Shown here: in pieces, positions 19,719 through 28,874 of the stretch | How positions within the stretch are numbered: the stretch's first letter is position 1 | Layout: every line of letters begins with the position of its first letter | From: Flavobacterium fryxellicola | Lineage (GTDB): Bacteria; Bacteroidota; Bacteroidia; Flavobacteriales; Flavobacteriaceae | Assembly (NCBI RefSeq): GCF_900143245.1 | Contig: NZ_FRDK01000008.1 | Span: forward strand, 1-64,000 | Length of the DNA: 64,000 nucleotides | Direction: 5' to 3' | Program-made: the position numbers and the translations under genes | The notes under the pieces: generated by a model | Told to the model about the DNA's origin: nothing | The model's input: the letters and a program-made list of their open reading frames with translations, nothing else | Databases searched by the model: none

Positions 19719-19787
19719 CTTTCTAAAAGTTTGTTAATTGTATAAATGATTTCAACTTTACATTAAAAAAATGTAATTTCGCAGACT

Positions 19788-20792
19788 ATGAACATACAAG
19801 ACATTCAAGCGATACAGTTGTTATTAGCAACTCCAAAAAAAATTGCCATAATCCCACACCGAGGTCCTGACGGAGACGCCATGGGTTCTACTCTGGGTTT
19901 ATACCATTTTTTATTAAAGAACAATCACTATCCTGTAGTGGTTTCTCCTAATGAATTTCCAGATTTTCTGGCTTGGATGCCGGGATCTGAAACCGTTAAA
20001 ATATTCGAAAAAGACAAACAAAACTGCACAAAAATTCTTGAAGATGCAGAAATTATTTTCACATTAGACTTTAATGCTTTGCATCGTACCGGTGAAATGG
20101 AACACGTATTAGCCCAACTAAAAGCCCCTTTTGTGATGATAGACCATCATCAAAAGCCAGATAATTATGCGGTTGTGACCTACTCTGACACTTCGTTTGG
20201 TTCTACTTGCGAAATGTTGTATAACTTTATTTTATTTCTTGGCAAAAAAGAAGATATAGATAAAACTATTGGAACCTGTATTTACACTGGAATCCTTACT
20301 GATTCTGGTTCTTTTCGTTTCCCAAAAACAACTGGAACAACGCATAGAATTGTAGCTGAATTAATTGATTTAGGCGTCGAAAACACTGAAATTCCAAGTT
20401 TATTATTTGACAATAGTTCCTATGGTCGTTTACAAATATTAGGCCGAGCACTTCAAAACATGATTATCCTGCCGGAACATAAAACCGCCTACACCACTTT
20501 GACGCAGGAGGAATTGAATTCATTTGATTATGTAAAAGGCGATACGGAAGGAATTGTAAATTATGGATTAAGCATTAAAGGAATCCTTTTTACAGCTATA
20601 TTTATAGAAAATAAAGAAGAAAAAATAATCAAAATTTCATTTCGTTCTCAAGGTGATTTTGATGTCAATCAATTTGCAAGAGATTATTTTAACGGTGGTG
20701 GACATCGCAATGCTGCGGGAGGAAAATCAGCCGATTCGATGGAAGAAACCAAAAAGAAATTTGAAGATTTGATAACAAAATTAAGCATCTAA
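19788..20792 (+). CDS. DHH/DHHA1 phosphoesterase, NrnA-like oligoribonuclease/pAp phosphatase
   Basis: Cytoplasmic manganese-dependent phosphoesterase expected to degrade nanoRNAs and 3'-phosphoadenosine 5'-phosphate. Motif I is PHRGPDGDAMGS (about residues 25-36), motif II contains FTLDFNALHR, the DHH motif is MIDHHQKPDN, and the DHHA1 domain ends in the substrate-binding FNGGGHRNAAGG (about 303-314). At 334 residues it is normal for NrnA. The gene starts a four-gene rightward unit: gldI begins 4 bp after its stop. Confidence 0.88.
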   Translation: MNIQDIQAIQLLLATPKKIAIIPHRGPDGDAMGSTLGLYHFLLKNNHYPVVVSPNEFPDFLAWMPGSETVKIFEKDKQNCTKILEDAEIIFTLDFNALHRTGEMEHVLAQLKAPFVMIDHHQKPDNYAVVTYSDTSFGSTCEMLYNFILFLGKKEDIDKTIGTCIYTGILTDSGSFRFPKTTGTTHRIVAELIDLGVENTEIPSLLFDNSSYGRLQILGRALQNMIILPEHKTAYTTLTQEELNSFDYVKGDTEGIVNYGLSIKGILFTAIFIENKEEKIIKISFRSQGDFDVNQFARDYFNGGGHRNAAGGKSADSMEETKKKFEDLITKLSI

Positions 20793-20796
20793 TCCT

Positions 20797-21459
20797 ATGA
20801 AAAATAGCACACGAATAGCCGTTGTATTTTTTTTGTTTCTGCTAATTTCCAGCTGCAAACAGCGTCAGGAAGCCAGAAGACCGATCTCTCAAGCTTCTGG
20901 TAGTTTCATGAAAAAATCCATTGCCCGTAATAAAAAACTGGTTTCCACTGAGGAAAGCCAAATTCAGAATCTAATTAAAAGCAATCCTAATGTCGTGTAT
21001 TTGGCCTCCAAAAAGGGATACTGGTACTCCTATGAAACACGAAACACTGGTGATACGCTAACGCCAAAAAAAGGAGATATAGCCTTCTTTGATTACGAAA
21101 TCAAAGATTTAAAAGGAACCATCTTTTATTCTGAATTAGAATTAAGACCTCAAACGTACTACGTGGACAAACAAAATATCATGATGGGCTTGCGTGACGG
21201 TATTAAATTGATGCGTAAAAACGAAAAGGTAAACTTCCTTTTTCCGTCCAATATGGCGTATGGATACCATGGTGATGATAAAAAAATTGGCACCAACCAA
21301 CCTATAATTTGTACCGTTACACTTCGTGATTTTAAATCAGAAGTACTGTATAAAAAAGAAAGTCAGTTAAAAGTAATAACGCCCGCAGCTGCACCGCCAA
21401 TAAAGAAAGAAGCACCCGTTTTGAGTAAACCTAAAGACACTTTAACTCCACAAAATTAA
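20797..21459 (+). CDS. gldI: Gliding motility lipoprotein GldI (FKBP-type peptidyl-prolyl isomerase)
   Basis: GldI is a lipoprotein of the flavobacterial gliding apparatus with an FKBP-type domain, thought to help fold gliding/type IX secretion components. The signal peptide is MKNSTRIAVVFFLFLLISSC, with lipobox LISSC. The linker (about 30-65) is followed by an FKBP-like domain at about residues 75-190: GDIAFFDYEIKDLKGTIFYS, then LMRKNEKVNFLFPSNMAYGY and NQPIICTVTLRDF. It lies 4 bp after nrnA and 8 bp before another lipoprotein isomerase gene. The adjacent isomerases support an envelope-folding role. Confidence 0.88.
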   Translation: MKNSTRIAVVFFLFLLISSCKQRQEARRPISQASGSFMKKSIARNKKLVSTEESQIQNLIKSNPNVVYLASKKGYWYSYETRNTGDTLTPKKGDIAFFDYEIKDLKGTIFYSELELRPQTYYVDKQNIMMGLRDGIKLMRKNEKVNFLFPSNMAYGYHGDDKKIGTNQPIICTVTLRDFKSEVLYKKESQLKVITPAAAPPIKKEAPVLSKPKDTLTPQN

Positions 21460-21467
21460 ATTTAGAA

Positions 21468-22592
21468 ATGAAAAAAAAGATCCTATTCGTATTCCTAGTA
21501 ATCGCCTCCTTCTATTCTTGCAAAGAAGAACACAGCGATCTACCAGATGGCTTGTATGCTAAAATTGAAACTAATAAAGGAGACATCATCGTGCAATTAG
21601 ACTTTGAAAAAGCCCCAATTACGGTCGCTAATTTTGTAGCCTTAGCCCAAGGAAAAAATGAATTTGTAACCAATGAAAACCTTAAAAACAAGCCCTTTTT
21701 TGACGGTTTGAAATTCCACAGAGTGATTAAAGATTTCATGATACAAACCGGAGACCCTTTAGGAACAGGTTCTGGAGATACCGGATATAAATTTAAAGAT
21801 GAATTCTCAGATTTAAAGTTTGACAACGGAGGTGTTTTGGCTATGGCCAATAACGGACCGATGACCAACAGCAGTCAATTTTTCATCACCCATCTTGCAA
21901 CGCCTTGGTTGGACGGCAAACATACTATTTTTGGTCATGTAGTGGAAAAAGGAATGGACGTAGTCAACAAAGTTGAACAGAACGACTACATCAATAAAGT
22001 AACCATTATTCGAAATGGCGAAACGGCAAAGAAATTCAACGCTGCAAAAGTATTCAATGATTACTTTGCCGTTGAATCTGAAAACCAAAAGAAAAAAGCA
22101 GCTATTGATATTGAAAATAAAAAAGTGTATAACGAAAAATACAAAGTCGTTCGCGAGGAAAAAGTGGCTTATTTTACTGATTTAAAAACCAAAGCAATAA
22201 AAACACCAACAGGATTACAATACCTGATTACCCAAAAAAGTGGTGGTAAAAAACCCGCTAAAGGCAGCAATATTTACATTCACTACTCCGGATTTCTGGA
22301 AGACGGGGAATTATTTGATGCCAGCGTTGAAAATGTTGCCAAAACTTTTGGTAAATATGATGAAAACAGAGCCGCTCAAAACGGATACCAACCTATCCCT
22401 TTTCAAGCGGGCAAAAAAGATGGCATGATTCCTGGTTTTATCGAAGGATTGGAGCAATTGTCTCTTGGAGATAAAGCGGTTATCTTCATCCCATCGCGTT
22501 TAGGATATGGAGCAGCTGGAGCAGGAGGCGTAATTCCACCCAATGCCAACATCATTTTTGAAATTGAGTTATTAGAAAAAATGCCCCAATAG
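21468..22592 (+). CDS. Cyclophilin-FKBP fusion peptidyl-prolyl isomerase, lipoprotein
   Basis: Two isomerase domains in one 374-residue envelope protein. The N-terminus MKKKILFVFLVIASFYSC is a lipoprotein signal. The cyclophilin domain (about residues 30-190) shows the active-site [15 protein letters not shown], the NNGPMTNSSQFFITH block and [13 protein letters not shown] charged linker (about 195-240) leads to an FKBP domain (about 245-373) with [37 protein letters not shown] and RLGYGAAG. It is a paralogue of the next gene, with the same layout but a different anchor, and lies 8 bp after gldI. Confidence 0.9.
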   Translation: MKKKILFVFLVIASFYSCKEEHSDLPDGLYAKIETNKGDIIVQLDFEKAPITVANFVALAQGKNEFVTNENLKNKPFFDGLKFHRVIKDFMIQTGDPLGTGSGDTGYKFKDEFSDLKFDNGGVLAMANNGPMTNSSQFFITHLATPWLDGKHTIFGHVVEKGMDVVNKVEQNDYINKVTIIRNGETAKKFNAAKVFNDYFAVESENQKKKAAIDIENKKVYNEKYKVVREEKVAYFTDLKTKAIKTPTGLQYLITQKSGGKKPAKGSNIYIHYSGFLEDGELFDASVENVAKTFGKYDENRAAQNGYQPIPFQAGKKDGMIPGFIEGLEQLSLGDKAVIFIPSRLGYGAAGAGGVIPPNANIIFEIELLEKMPQ

Positions 22593-22624
22593 TTTTAAAT
22601 AATAAGCCCTTAAATTAGTACAAA

Positions 22625-23875
22625 ATGAAATTTAAAATTCTGTTTTTATTATTTCTGGGAATGGCCAATGTCCATTCTCAAACTGTCAAGAAATCTATTC
22701 CTGCAAAAAAACCAACTACCACAACCAAAGCAGTTGTCAAAGCTCCGGTTGTTGTCGAGGGAATTTTTGCCACCATTACTACGAATAAAGGAGCTATTGT
22801 CGTGGAACTAGAATACAAAAAAGCACCCGTAACCGTTGCGAATTTTATTGCTTTGGCAGAAGGTAAAAATACCTTTGTAACACCAGAAAATCTTAAAGGA
22901 AAACCATTTTTTCATGGTTTAAAGTTTCACCGTGTCATCAAAGATTTCATGATTCAAGGAGGAGATCCGTCTGGAAGTGGTTCCGGTGGTCCAGGTTATG
23001 CCTTTAAGGATGAATTCACTGATTTAAAACACAGCAAAGCCGGAATACTATCTATGGCTAATTCCGGACCAACAACGAATGGAAGCCAATTTTTTATCAC
23101 GCACAAAGCAACACCTTGGCTGGATGGAAAACATACCATTTTTGGCCATGTTACCGAAGGAATGAATGTGGTTAATTCCATTGCTGCAAATGATGTTATT
23201 ACCAAAATTACTATTGTTAGAAAAGGAGTTTTGGCCAAAAAATTTGATGCGCCACAAGTATTTGCAGATTATTTCAACAATAAATCAGAAGACCAAAAGA
23301 AACAGGATTTAATCAACGCTGAAAATAAAGCGAAACAAGCTGCTCTTGAAGCTGAAAACAAAGCAAAACGTGAAGCTCAAGAAGCGGAAGCCAGAGAAGT
23401 GTATATGGAAAAATATGGTCCAGTAGTCACCTCAAAAAAGGCCTATTTAGCCACTATAAAAGCGACTGCAACTGCAACTCCATCTGGATTAGCCTATAAA
23501 ATTATTGAAAAAGGAACGGGCGTAAAACCCGCTAACGGAACAACATTCTATTTCAATTATGCTGGTTATTTTGAGGACGGAACCCTATTTGACAGTAGTT
23601 ATGAAGACGTGAATAAAGCCTACGGGAAATTTGACGCGAATCGTGCCGCTCAAAACGGATACCAAGCCTTCCCATTTGAAGCAGGAAAAAAAGACGGTAT
23701 GATTCCCGGATTTATTGAAGGATTAGACAATATGGCTTTTGGTGATAAAGCAGTCGTTTTCATCCCCTCCAATTTAGCGTATGGCGAAAGAGGCGCCGGA
23801 GGTGTTATCCCACCTAATACCATGCTCATTTTCGAATTGGAAATGCTGGGAAAACAACCCACTCCAAAACAATAG
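22625..23875 (+). CDS. Cyclophilin-FKBP fusion peptidyl-prolyl isomerase, periplasmic
   Basis: Paralogue of the preceding gene (32 bp away) with the same domain order: cyclophilin at about residues 48-210 ([37 protein letters not shown]), an Ala/Lys/Glu-rich coiled linker at about 215-270, and FKBP at about 285-412 ([38 protein letters not shown]). The signal peptide [18 protein letters not shown] lacks a lipobox cysteine, so this copy should be soluble in the periplasm. A Lys/Thr/Pro segment (about 21-45) follows the signal. It ends the operon, with a terminator 18 bp past the stop. Confidence 0.9.
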   Translation: MKFKILFLLFLGMANVHSQTVKKSIPAKKPTTTTKAVVKAPVVVEGIFATITTNKGAIVVELEYKKAPVTVANFIALAEGKNTFVTPENLKGKPFFHGLKFHRVIKDFMIQGGDPSGSGSGGPGYAFKDEFTDLKHSKAGILSMANSGPTTNGSQFFITHKATPWLDGKHTIFGHVTEGMNVVNSIAANDVITKITIVRKGVLAKKFDAPQVFADYFNNKSEDQKKQDLINAENKAKQAALEAENKAKREAQEAEAREVYMEKYGPVVTSKKAYLATIKATATATPSGLAYKIIEKGTGVKPANGTTFYFNYAGYFEDGTLFDSSYEDVNKAYGKFDANRAAQNGYQAFPFEAGKKDGMIPGFIEGLDNMAFGDKAVVFIPSNLAYGERGAGGVIPPNTMLIFELEMLGKQPTPKQ

Positions 23876-23892
23876 ATACAACCATAAACCCT

Positions 23893-23934
23893 AAAAAAAC
23901 CCGACAGACTTCAAAAGCTGTCGGGTTTTTTTTT
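23893..23934. terminator. Bidirectional Rho-independent terminator
   Basis: AACCCGACAG ... CTGTCGGGTT stem with a 10-nt loop and A/T runs on both sides, between the convergent isomerase and 23982 genes. Confidence 0.9.
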
Positions 23935-23981
23935 AGTATCCATTCGATGGATGTGTCTTTAAAATACAGATAAAACAGACT

Positions 23982-24422
23982 TTATTTCTTTCCGAATTTC
24001 CAATCGAATTCGTCTTTTTGATTGATAATAGCACCTATTTCAAATTTCACAACCTCATCAAATTCGGTTTGAAAAATAATCCAGTTTTCTTCATTGAAGT
24101 AGTTCTCAAACGTGTCAAATTCTTCCTGAGTGAACTTAGTGATACCCTTAGTTGCTAAATCTTTTTTGACCTCACTAATTTTTCTGTTGATCAATTTAAA
24201 TCCAAACAATTCCAGCTCTGGACTCGAGGCTACGATATACCCCAATTTAAAATCTTCCTCGATATAGAAAGTCAAACGCATTTTTAGTTTGTTGTACGCA
24301 AAAATCACATTGTCATCTTCGTCCTTGTAATTGCGATCTGGCTTGCCGTAAAGCCCCGTGACATCATTCTGTTTCATTCCGAAAATGAGCTTCTCAATTC
24401 CGTTTTTTGGGATTATTTTCAT
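23982..24422 (-). CDS. Hypothetical protein
   Basis: Not recognised by name. The 146-residue cytoplasmic protein has no signal peptide. It opens with KNGIEKLIFGMKQNDVTGLYGKPD, a pattern reminiscent of small SmpA/BamE-like or immunity-type folds in which a GM-x-x-x-V turn precedes a GxPD loop. The rest is an alternating strand/helix with many acidic residues (YKDEDDNVIFAYN, FDEVVKFEIG). The gene is convergent with the isomerase operon and borders an intergenic accessory stretch. It might be an immunity protein, but no partner toxin is visible. Confidence 0.55.
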   Translation of the reverse strand: MKIIPKNGIEKLIFGMKQNDVTGLYGKPDRNYKDEDDNVIFAYNKLKMRLTFYIEEDFKLGYIVASSPELELFGFKLINRKISEVKKDLATKGITKFTQEEFDTFENYFNEENWIIFQTEFDEVVKFEIGAIINQKDEFDWKFGKK

Positions 24423-25039
24423 TTGTAGCTGATTATTTTTTATTGGTTATTAGTCGTAAGTACGCGCTATATTCTGCTTTCGCCAAATGTGGAATCGCAC
24501 GTAATACCTATTGTTGTCTTAGCTTGCAAAGTTCGGAAAGATTTTTAAAAAGTCGACTACTTTTTGCAACTAAAAGTTAGCACAAAACTAGAAGCACTCT
24601 CGCCAAAGCAATATTATTAGGGGCATGATCTGCAAGAAAAAGTGGCATCTATAAATGAAATAGTGAGATTACTGTTCCAAAACATCAACCAACTTAAAAT
24701 TTTTTTAGGTGCTTTGTAAGAAAATTTTAATATATTTGATAATAGATATAGTATTTAAAGATTTACATACGCAAACAGTAAAATTTCCTAATGAATATTG
24801 TGAATGTATAAAAAATATTGATAATGAAAGTAAATCATTTATTTGAGTTTCTTGAAGTACAGAAATATACAGATGAATTAAATCATATTGTTCGAAATCA
24901 ATTAGTATAAGTCCTAATTAGAGAAACTTGTTATTAAATTCAAGAAAGTCTATTGTGTTCATTAAAAATGAGAATGACTGTTCGTTTGACAGTCCTACGA
25001 AATCCTTTATTCTTATCAATTATTTAAAAATTAACATAA
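24423..25039. other. Gene-poor stretch with possible decayed coding remnants
   Basis: No intact gene. Around 24755-24910 two short frames read DLHTQTVKFPNEYCECIKNI (stopped by TGA) and, in another frame, FLEVQKYTDELNHIVRNQL (stopped by TAA). Their side-by-side arrangement suggests the broken tail of an old gene. The rest shows nothing recognisable. Confidence 0.35.
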
Positions 25040-25447
25040 ATGAAAAGAATTAAATTTGATAATTTACAAACCAGCTGGTTTTTTATTTCGTTGATCGTAC
25101 TGTCGTTAGTTTGTATTATTTTCGGTTTTTTCGAAATAATTCAGTTTGACAACCCAATCATAAATAAAAGAATTAGTGCTATTGGATACGCATCACAAGC
25201 CGTATTTTTCTCCAGAATGTTCTGGTACAAAAATTATCTGCAATGGAATAAAAAAGGCATGGTCATTCGAATTAATTCCTTTTTTGGAAAATCAATTTCA
25301 TTTGAAACGATTGAACGTACGAAATTAGAGAACCATATTTTGACGATTTACAAAAATGATGGGAAAAGCTTTGATTTTGATCTAAGTGATATTGAAGAAA
25401 ATGATTCGAAAAAACTAAATGATATAATAAATCAATATTGTTGCTAA
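25040..25447 (+). CDS. Hypothetical membrane protein with PH-like tail
   Basis: Not recognised. The 135-residue product has two hydrophobic segments, about residues 14-34 (FFISLIVLSLVCIIFGFFEI) and about 45-62, followed by a 70-residue cytoplasmic beta domain (GMVIRINSFFGKSISFETIE, ILTIYKNDGKSFDFDLSDI). The layout is like small bacterial PH-domain (bPH2/YdbT-type) membrane proteins, but the match is only by shape. It is flanked on both sides by several hundred bases without genes, in a stretch that looks accessory. Confidence 0.5.
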   Translation: MKRIKFDNLQTSWFFISLIVLSLVCIIFGFFEIIQFDNPIINKRISAIGYASQAVFFSRMFWYKNYLQWNKKGMVIRINSFFGKSISFETIERTKLENHILTIYKNDGKSFDFDLSDIEENDSKKLNDIINQYCC

Positions 25448-25829
25448 CAGGCAAGGATTGGTTGGGTTCACCCCGGCGAACGAACAATAAATTCGGACTG
25501 GAATACTCCATCCTAAGGATTGGAATCGTTTGCATGACGTCAACACTTATGAAGTTCGAGGCAAAGTATCCGAAGCCCTGATAGCCATCTGAGTCTAGCT
25601 GCAATTGTGCTTTTTAATTGCCTTTAAATTAACTCCATCGACAACCGATGCACTTCGCTAGGGCAAGTGGCAAGAAGGCAAAAAGGTAACAGTCACTACA
25701 ATACGCTCTTTCGAACACAAAAATAAATGATTGAAAATTAAATTTAAATCACTAACTTTCATGTACTTATATTTATTTTAGAATAGTAAAATTTCGACTG
25801 ACTTTCTTTGAATTAAATACTGTTGTACC
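25448..25829. other. Intergenic stretch, no gene recognised
   Basis: Locally higher GC than its surroundings at 25450-25720 and stops in all frames. AGCCCTGATAGCC at about 25580 resembles the start of the dispersed repeat, but no matching right end was found. Nothing else is recognised. Confidence 0.4.
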
Positions 25830-27983
25830 ATGAAAATTTCTTTAGAAAAAAAAATAATAATTGGTTTCATCCTTAATTTATTTGTTGTTTTTGCAATAGC
25901 CTGGGTTTTTATCTTAAGAATTGACAAAAAACGAGATCAATCTTTAGACAATTCATTGAATTGGATTGAAATTTCACTAATTATTCTTTCTATCATTTTG
26001 TTGACCATTGTCTATTTTATTATCCGAGCTCAACTTCGTGCTAAAGATATTTCCCAAAAATTACTTTCAGAAAATAAGCAATTACTGCAATCCATAATTG
26101 ATAATACTTCGAGTCCTATATTTATAAAAAAAATAAATGGAGAATATTTGTTAATTAATAAAGAATTTGAATCCTTGTTTAAAATATCTAATGAAGAAAT
26201 AGCAGGTAAAACGGATCAAGATTTTCTGGCACCGCTTACTGCGAACGCCTATCGAAATTCGGATTTTGAAGTAGTCAAAGCTTTGAAAGAATTAAAAACA
26301 GAAGAAACGATTCAGCAGGCAGATGGCGAGCACACCTATATCGCGGTCAAATTTCCTATTTATGATGCCACTAAAAGAATATATGCCATAGGTGGAATTT
26401 TTACCGATATCTCCGAAAGAAAAAAACTAGAAGAATCATCAAAGGCTGCGGACAAATTCTTCATGATGTCCGTAGAAATGATGATTATTTCAACGCTGCA
26501 AAAATTCATAAAAGTTAATCCGTCGGTTAGTAGAATTTTAGGATATTCAGAAGAAGAGCTTTTAAGCAAAAACTTTTTGGAATTTACCCATCCTGATGAT
26601 CTTGAAATTACGCAAAAAGAAGTTGCTAAACTTAAAACAGGAGCTTCTTCTATCAAGTTTGAAAACAGATACATTTGCAAAGACGGCAGCATAAAGTGGT
26701 TGGCTTGGTCCGTTTTTCCGGATGTTAAAAACGAATTGTTATACGCTGTTGCCAGTGACATTACAAATAAAAAAGAAATTGAAAATGCGTTAAGTGTTTC
26801 TAACATGTTTTTTTACATGTCATTTGATATGTTTGTAGTAATCAAAGACCTCAAATTTATAAAAGTTAATCCAGCCTTTACAAGGATTCTTGGCTATGAC
26901 CAAAATGAAATAATTAACCGTTCTATTTTAGAATTTTTACATCCTGATGATTCCAAAATGGTTACAGATGCAATTAAAAATTTACAAATTAGCGACTCTG
27001 TTATTAGTTTTAGAGTTCGGGAACGCATTAAAGATGGCACTTATAAATTACTGGATTGGACCATGACCATTGATATCCAAACAGGAGTACTGTATGCTGT
27101 TGCGAGAGATGTTACAAAATTAGTTAAAAATGAAGAATCTCTAAAAATATCGAATATGTTTTTCAATATGGCATTCGATATTCTAACGGTTGCCAAGGAC
27201 GGGCATTTCATCAAAATCAATGAAGCCTTCACGAAAACCCTTGGATACAATCAAGATGAAATGGACAAAATAAAATTCATAGATTTAATTCATCCTGACG
27301 ACAAACAAATGGCCACGGAAGTACTTGAAAAACATTATAAAGGGAAATCTATTGTAAATTTCAGGACGCGTTTCTTGTGCGAAGACGGTTCCTATAAATG
27401 GCTAGATTGGAACAGCAATATGGATGTTAAGAATGGGGTATTTTATTCGGTTGGACGAAACGTTACAAAACTTGTCCAATTAGAATATGAACAGCAAACC
27501 GCCATTGATGATCTCTATGAAAATGAAGAAAAACTGCGGCTAATTGTCGAAAATATTAGTGAGGGAATTATTGTGGCAAATGCAGATAAAAAAATCATCA
27601 TGGCCAACCACATGGCCAATGAAATTTTTGGAATTGAAGAGGACGACAAAATATCACCTAATTTGAGTAATCACTTTGAATTGTATTTTCCAGATGAGAA
27701 AACGATTTTTCCTTCTCAAAATTTACCCATGGAACGCGCACTAAATGGAGAGGTGACGACGGATATCGAAATCATACTTTGGAACCCAGTAGCACAGGAA
27801 AAGAAACGAGTGCTGATCAGTGGTAGACCATTGGTAGATCAAAATAACACTGTAGTTGCTGCTGTTGTCACTATAAAAGACATTAGCAAATACAAACAGA
27901 TGGAGCAAGAGTTAAAAGAAACAGAATCAAAATACCGACAATTAATTGGATACCGCAAAGGCGGAAGTGACACTATGATTTAA
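25830..27983 (+). CDS. Membrane PAS-domain sensor lacking an output domain
   Basis: Sensor protein of 717 residues. Two transmembrane helices (about 9-29 and 48-66) are followed by five PAS domains at about 85-195, 205-320, 325-437, 440-552 and 575-695. PAS 2, 3 and 4 are recent tandem duplicates: each has a FF-x-MS/A-x-D/E-M start, FIKVNP/FIKINE, HPDD and a W-or-Y-AV-R/S-D-VT end. After a short coiled coil (MEQELKETESKYRQLI) the protein stops in GYRKGGSDTMI, with no HisKA, HATPase, GGDEF or receiver domain. The next gene starts convergently 25 bp on, so there is no room for a kinase. It is either a truncated histidine kinase or a receptor acting through a partner. Confidence 0.85.
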   Translation: MKISLEKKIIIGFILNLFVVFAIAWVFILRIDKKRDQSLDNSLNWIEISLIILSIILLTIVYFIIRAQLRAKDISQKLLSENKQLLQSIIDNTSSPIFIKKINGEYLLINKEFESLFKISNEEIAGKTDQDFLAPLTANAYRNSDFEVVKALKELKTEETIQQADGEHTYIAVKFPIYDATKRIYAIGGIFTDISERKKLEESSKAADKFFMMSVEMMIISTLQKFIKVNPSVSRILGYSEEELLSKNFLEFTHPDDLEITQKEVAKLKTGASSIKFENRYICKDGSIKWLAWSVFPDVKNELLYAVASDITNKKEIENALSVSNMFFYMSFDMFVVIKDLKFIKVNPAFTRILGYDQNEIINRSILEFLHPDDSKMVTDAIKNLQISDSVISFRVRERIKDGTYKLLDWTMTIDIQTGVLYAVARDVTKLVKNEESLKISNMFFNMAFDILTVAKDGHFIKINEAFTKTLGYNQDEMDKIKFIDLIHPDDKQMATEVLEKHYKGKSIVNFRTRFLCEDGSYKWLDWNSNMDVKNGVFYSVGRNVTKLVQLEYEQQTAIDDLYENEEKLRLIVENISEGIIVANADKKIIMANHMANEIFGIEEDDKISPNLSNHFELYFPDEKTIFPSQNLPMERALNGEVTTDIEIILWNPVAQEKKRVLISGRPLVDQNNTVVAAVVTIKDISKYKQMEQELKETESKYRQLIGYRKGGSDTMI

Positions 27984-28007
27984 GTCTCACAATGACTCTG
28001 CCTATTA

Positions 28008-28616
28008 CTAACTGTCGCATGACAAGGTACTTTTCAGTTTTGCTTTAACATCTAAAAACCATTCTTCTTTTAAGATACTCAAAACAATAGTGTCCCGTCG
28101 CAATTCGCTTCCTAAAGTTGGCATGTGATTTCTCAAAACACCTTCTACTCTACAACCTATGCTCTTCATGGCTGCAATACTTCGTTGATTGTTATTATCC
28201 GCACGAAACTCTACCCGTTCTACACCTAAGTTTTCAAATGCAAACTGTAACAACAAGAATTTACAATGTTTGTTCAAACCCGTTCCTCGGAATGCTTTTC
28301 CGTACCAAGTATAGCCTAACTGAAGGGTTTTGAATGACAGATCAATATCATAAAAACGAGTGCTCCCAACATACTTTCCTGATTTTTTGTCGAAAACTAT
28401 AAAAGGAAGTTCTAAGCCATTTTCTCTCGCTTTTAAGGCAATTTGAATATAATTTTCCAGATTTTCTTTTTCATTAGCACGAATTAACGAATACTGCCAA
28501 GTTTCTGGCTCATTCATTGAAATTTCTAATAAATTAGCAACGTCTGATTTTTGTAATGGCCGCAACAAAACGACTTCATCTTCTAGGATTATCTCTTGTG
28601 AAAAATTGGAATTCAT
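28008..28616 (-). CDS. GNAT family N-acetyltransferase (RimJ/RimL type)
   Basis: Cytoplasmic acetyl-CoA-dependent transferase of 202 residues. The RimL-like pattern is clear: VLLRPLQKSDVANLLEISM at the start, YVGSTRFYDID in the core, then LGYTWYGKAFRGTGLNKHCK (acetyl-CoA pyrophosphate loop RGTGLN), and RVEFRADNNNQRSIAAMKSI with the conserved N/R of motif B. The family acetylates protein N-termini or small molecules; the substrate here is unknown. It is convergent with the PAS sensor gene, only 24 bp from its stop. Confidence 0.88.
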   Translation of the reverse strand: MNSNFSQEIILEDEVVLLRPLQKSDVANLLEISMNEPETWQYSLIRANEKENLENYIQIALKARENGLELPFIVFDKKSGKYVGSTRFYDIDLSFKTLQLGYTWYGKAFRGTGLNKHCKFLLLQFAFENLGVERVEFRADNNNQRSIAAMKSIGCRVEGVLRNHMPTLGSELRRDTIVLSILKEEWFLDVKAKLKSTLSCDS

Positions 28617-28874
28617 AAACTTTCCAATTAATCATAAAACGATTGAGTACATCAAATGTAAACCATAAACTAGGCTTTCTAAAAATTATTTTACGGTCAT
28701 ATTCCACTTTTTAAAATAATTTCTTTACCAAAAATCTAAAATATACTTCTAAACTTTAATTCCTAAATCAAGCGCTTCCCTTTAATGACTTTATTATTAT
28801 TTTTTCTTACTTTAGTTCTTTGAAATAACAAATTCGCTTGCTGTAAAAAACAAACCTAAACCTAAATTTTAAAA

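Noticed and set aside
25455..25490. GGTTCACCCC resembling a tRNA T-arm
   Set aside because: No acceptor, D-arm or anticodon stem can be folded around it.
27900..28010. Search for a frameshifted histidine kinase after the PAS sensor
   Set aside because: Only 24 bp separate its stop from the convergent acetyltransferase, so no kinase remnant fits here.
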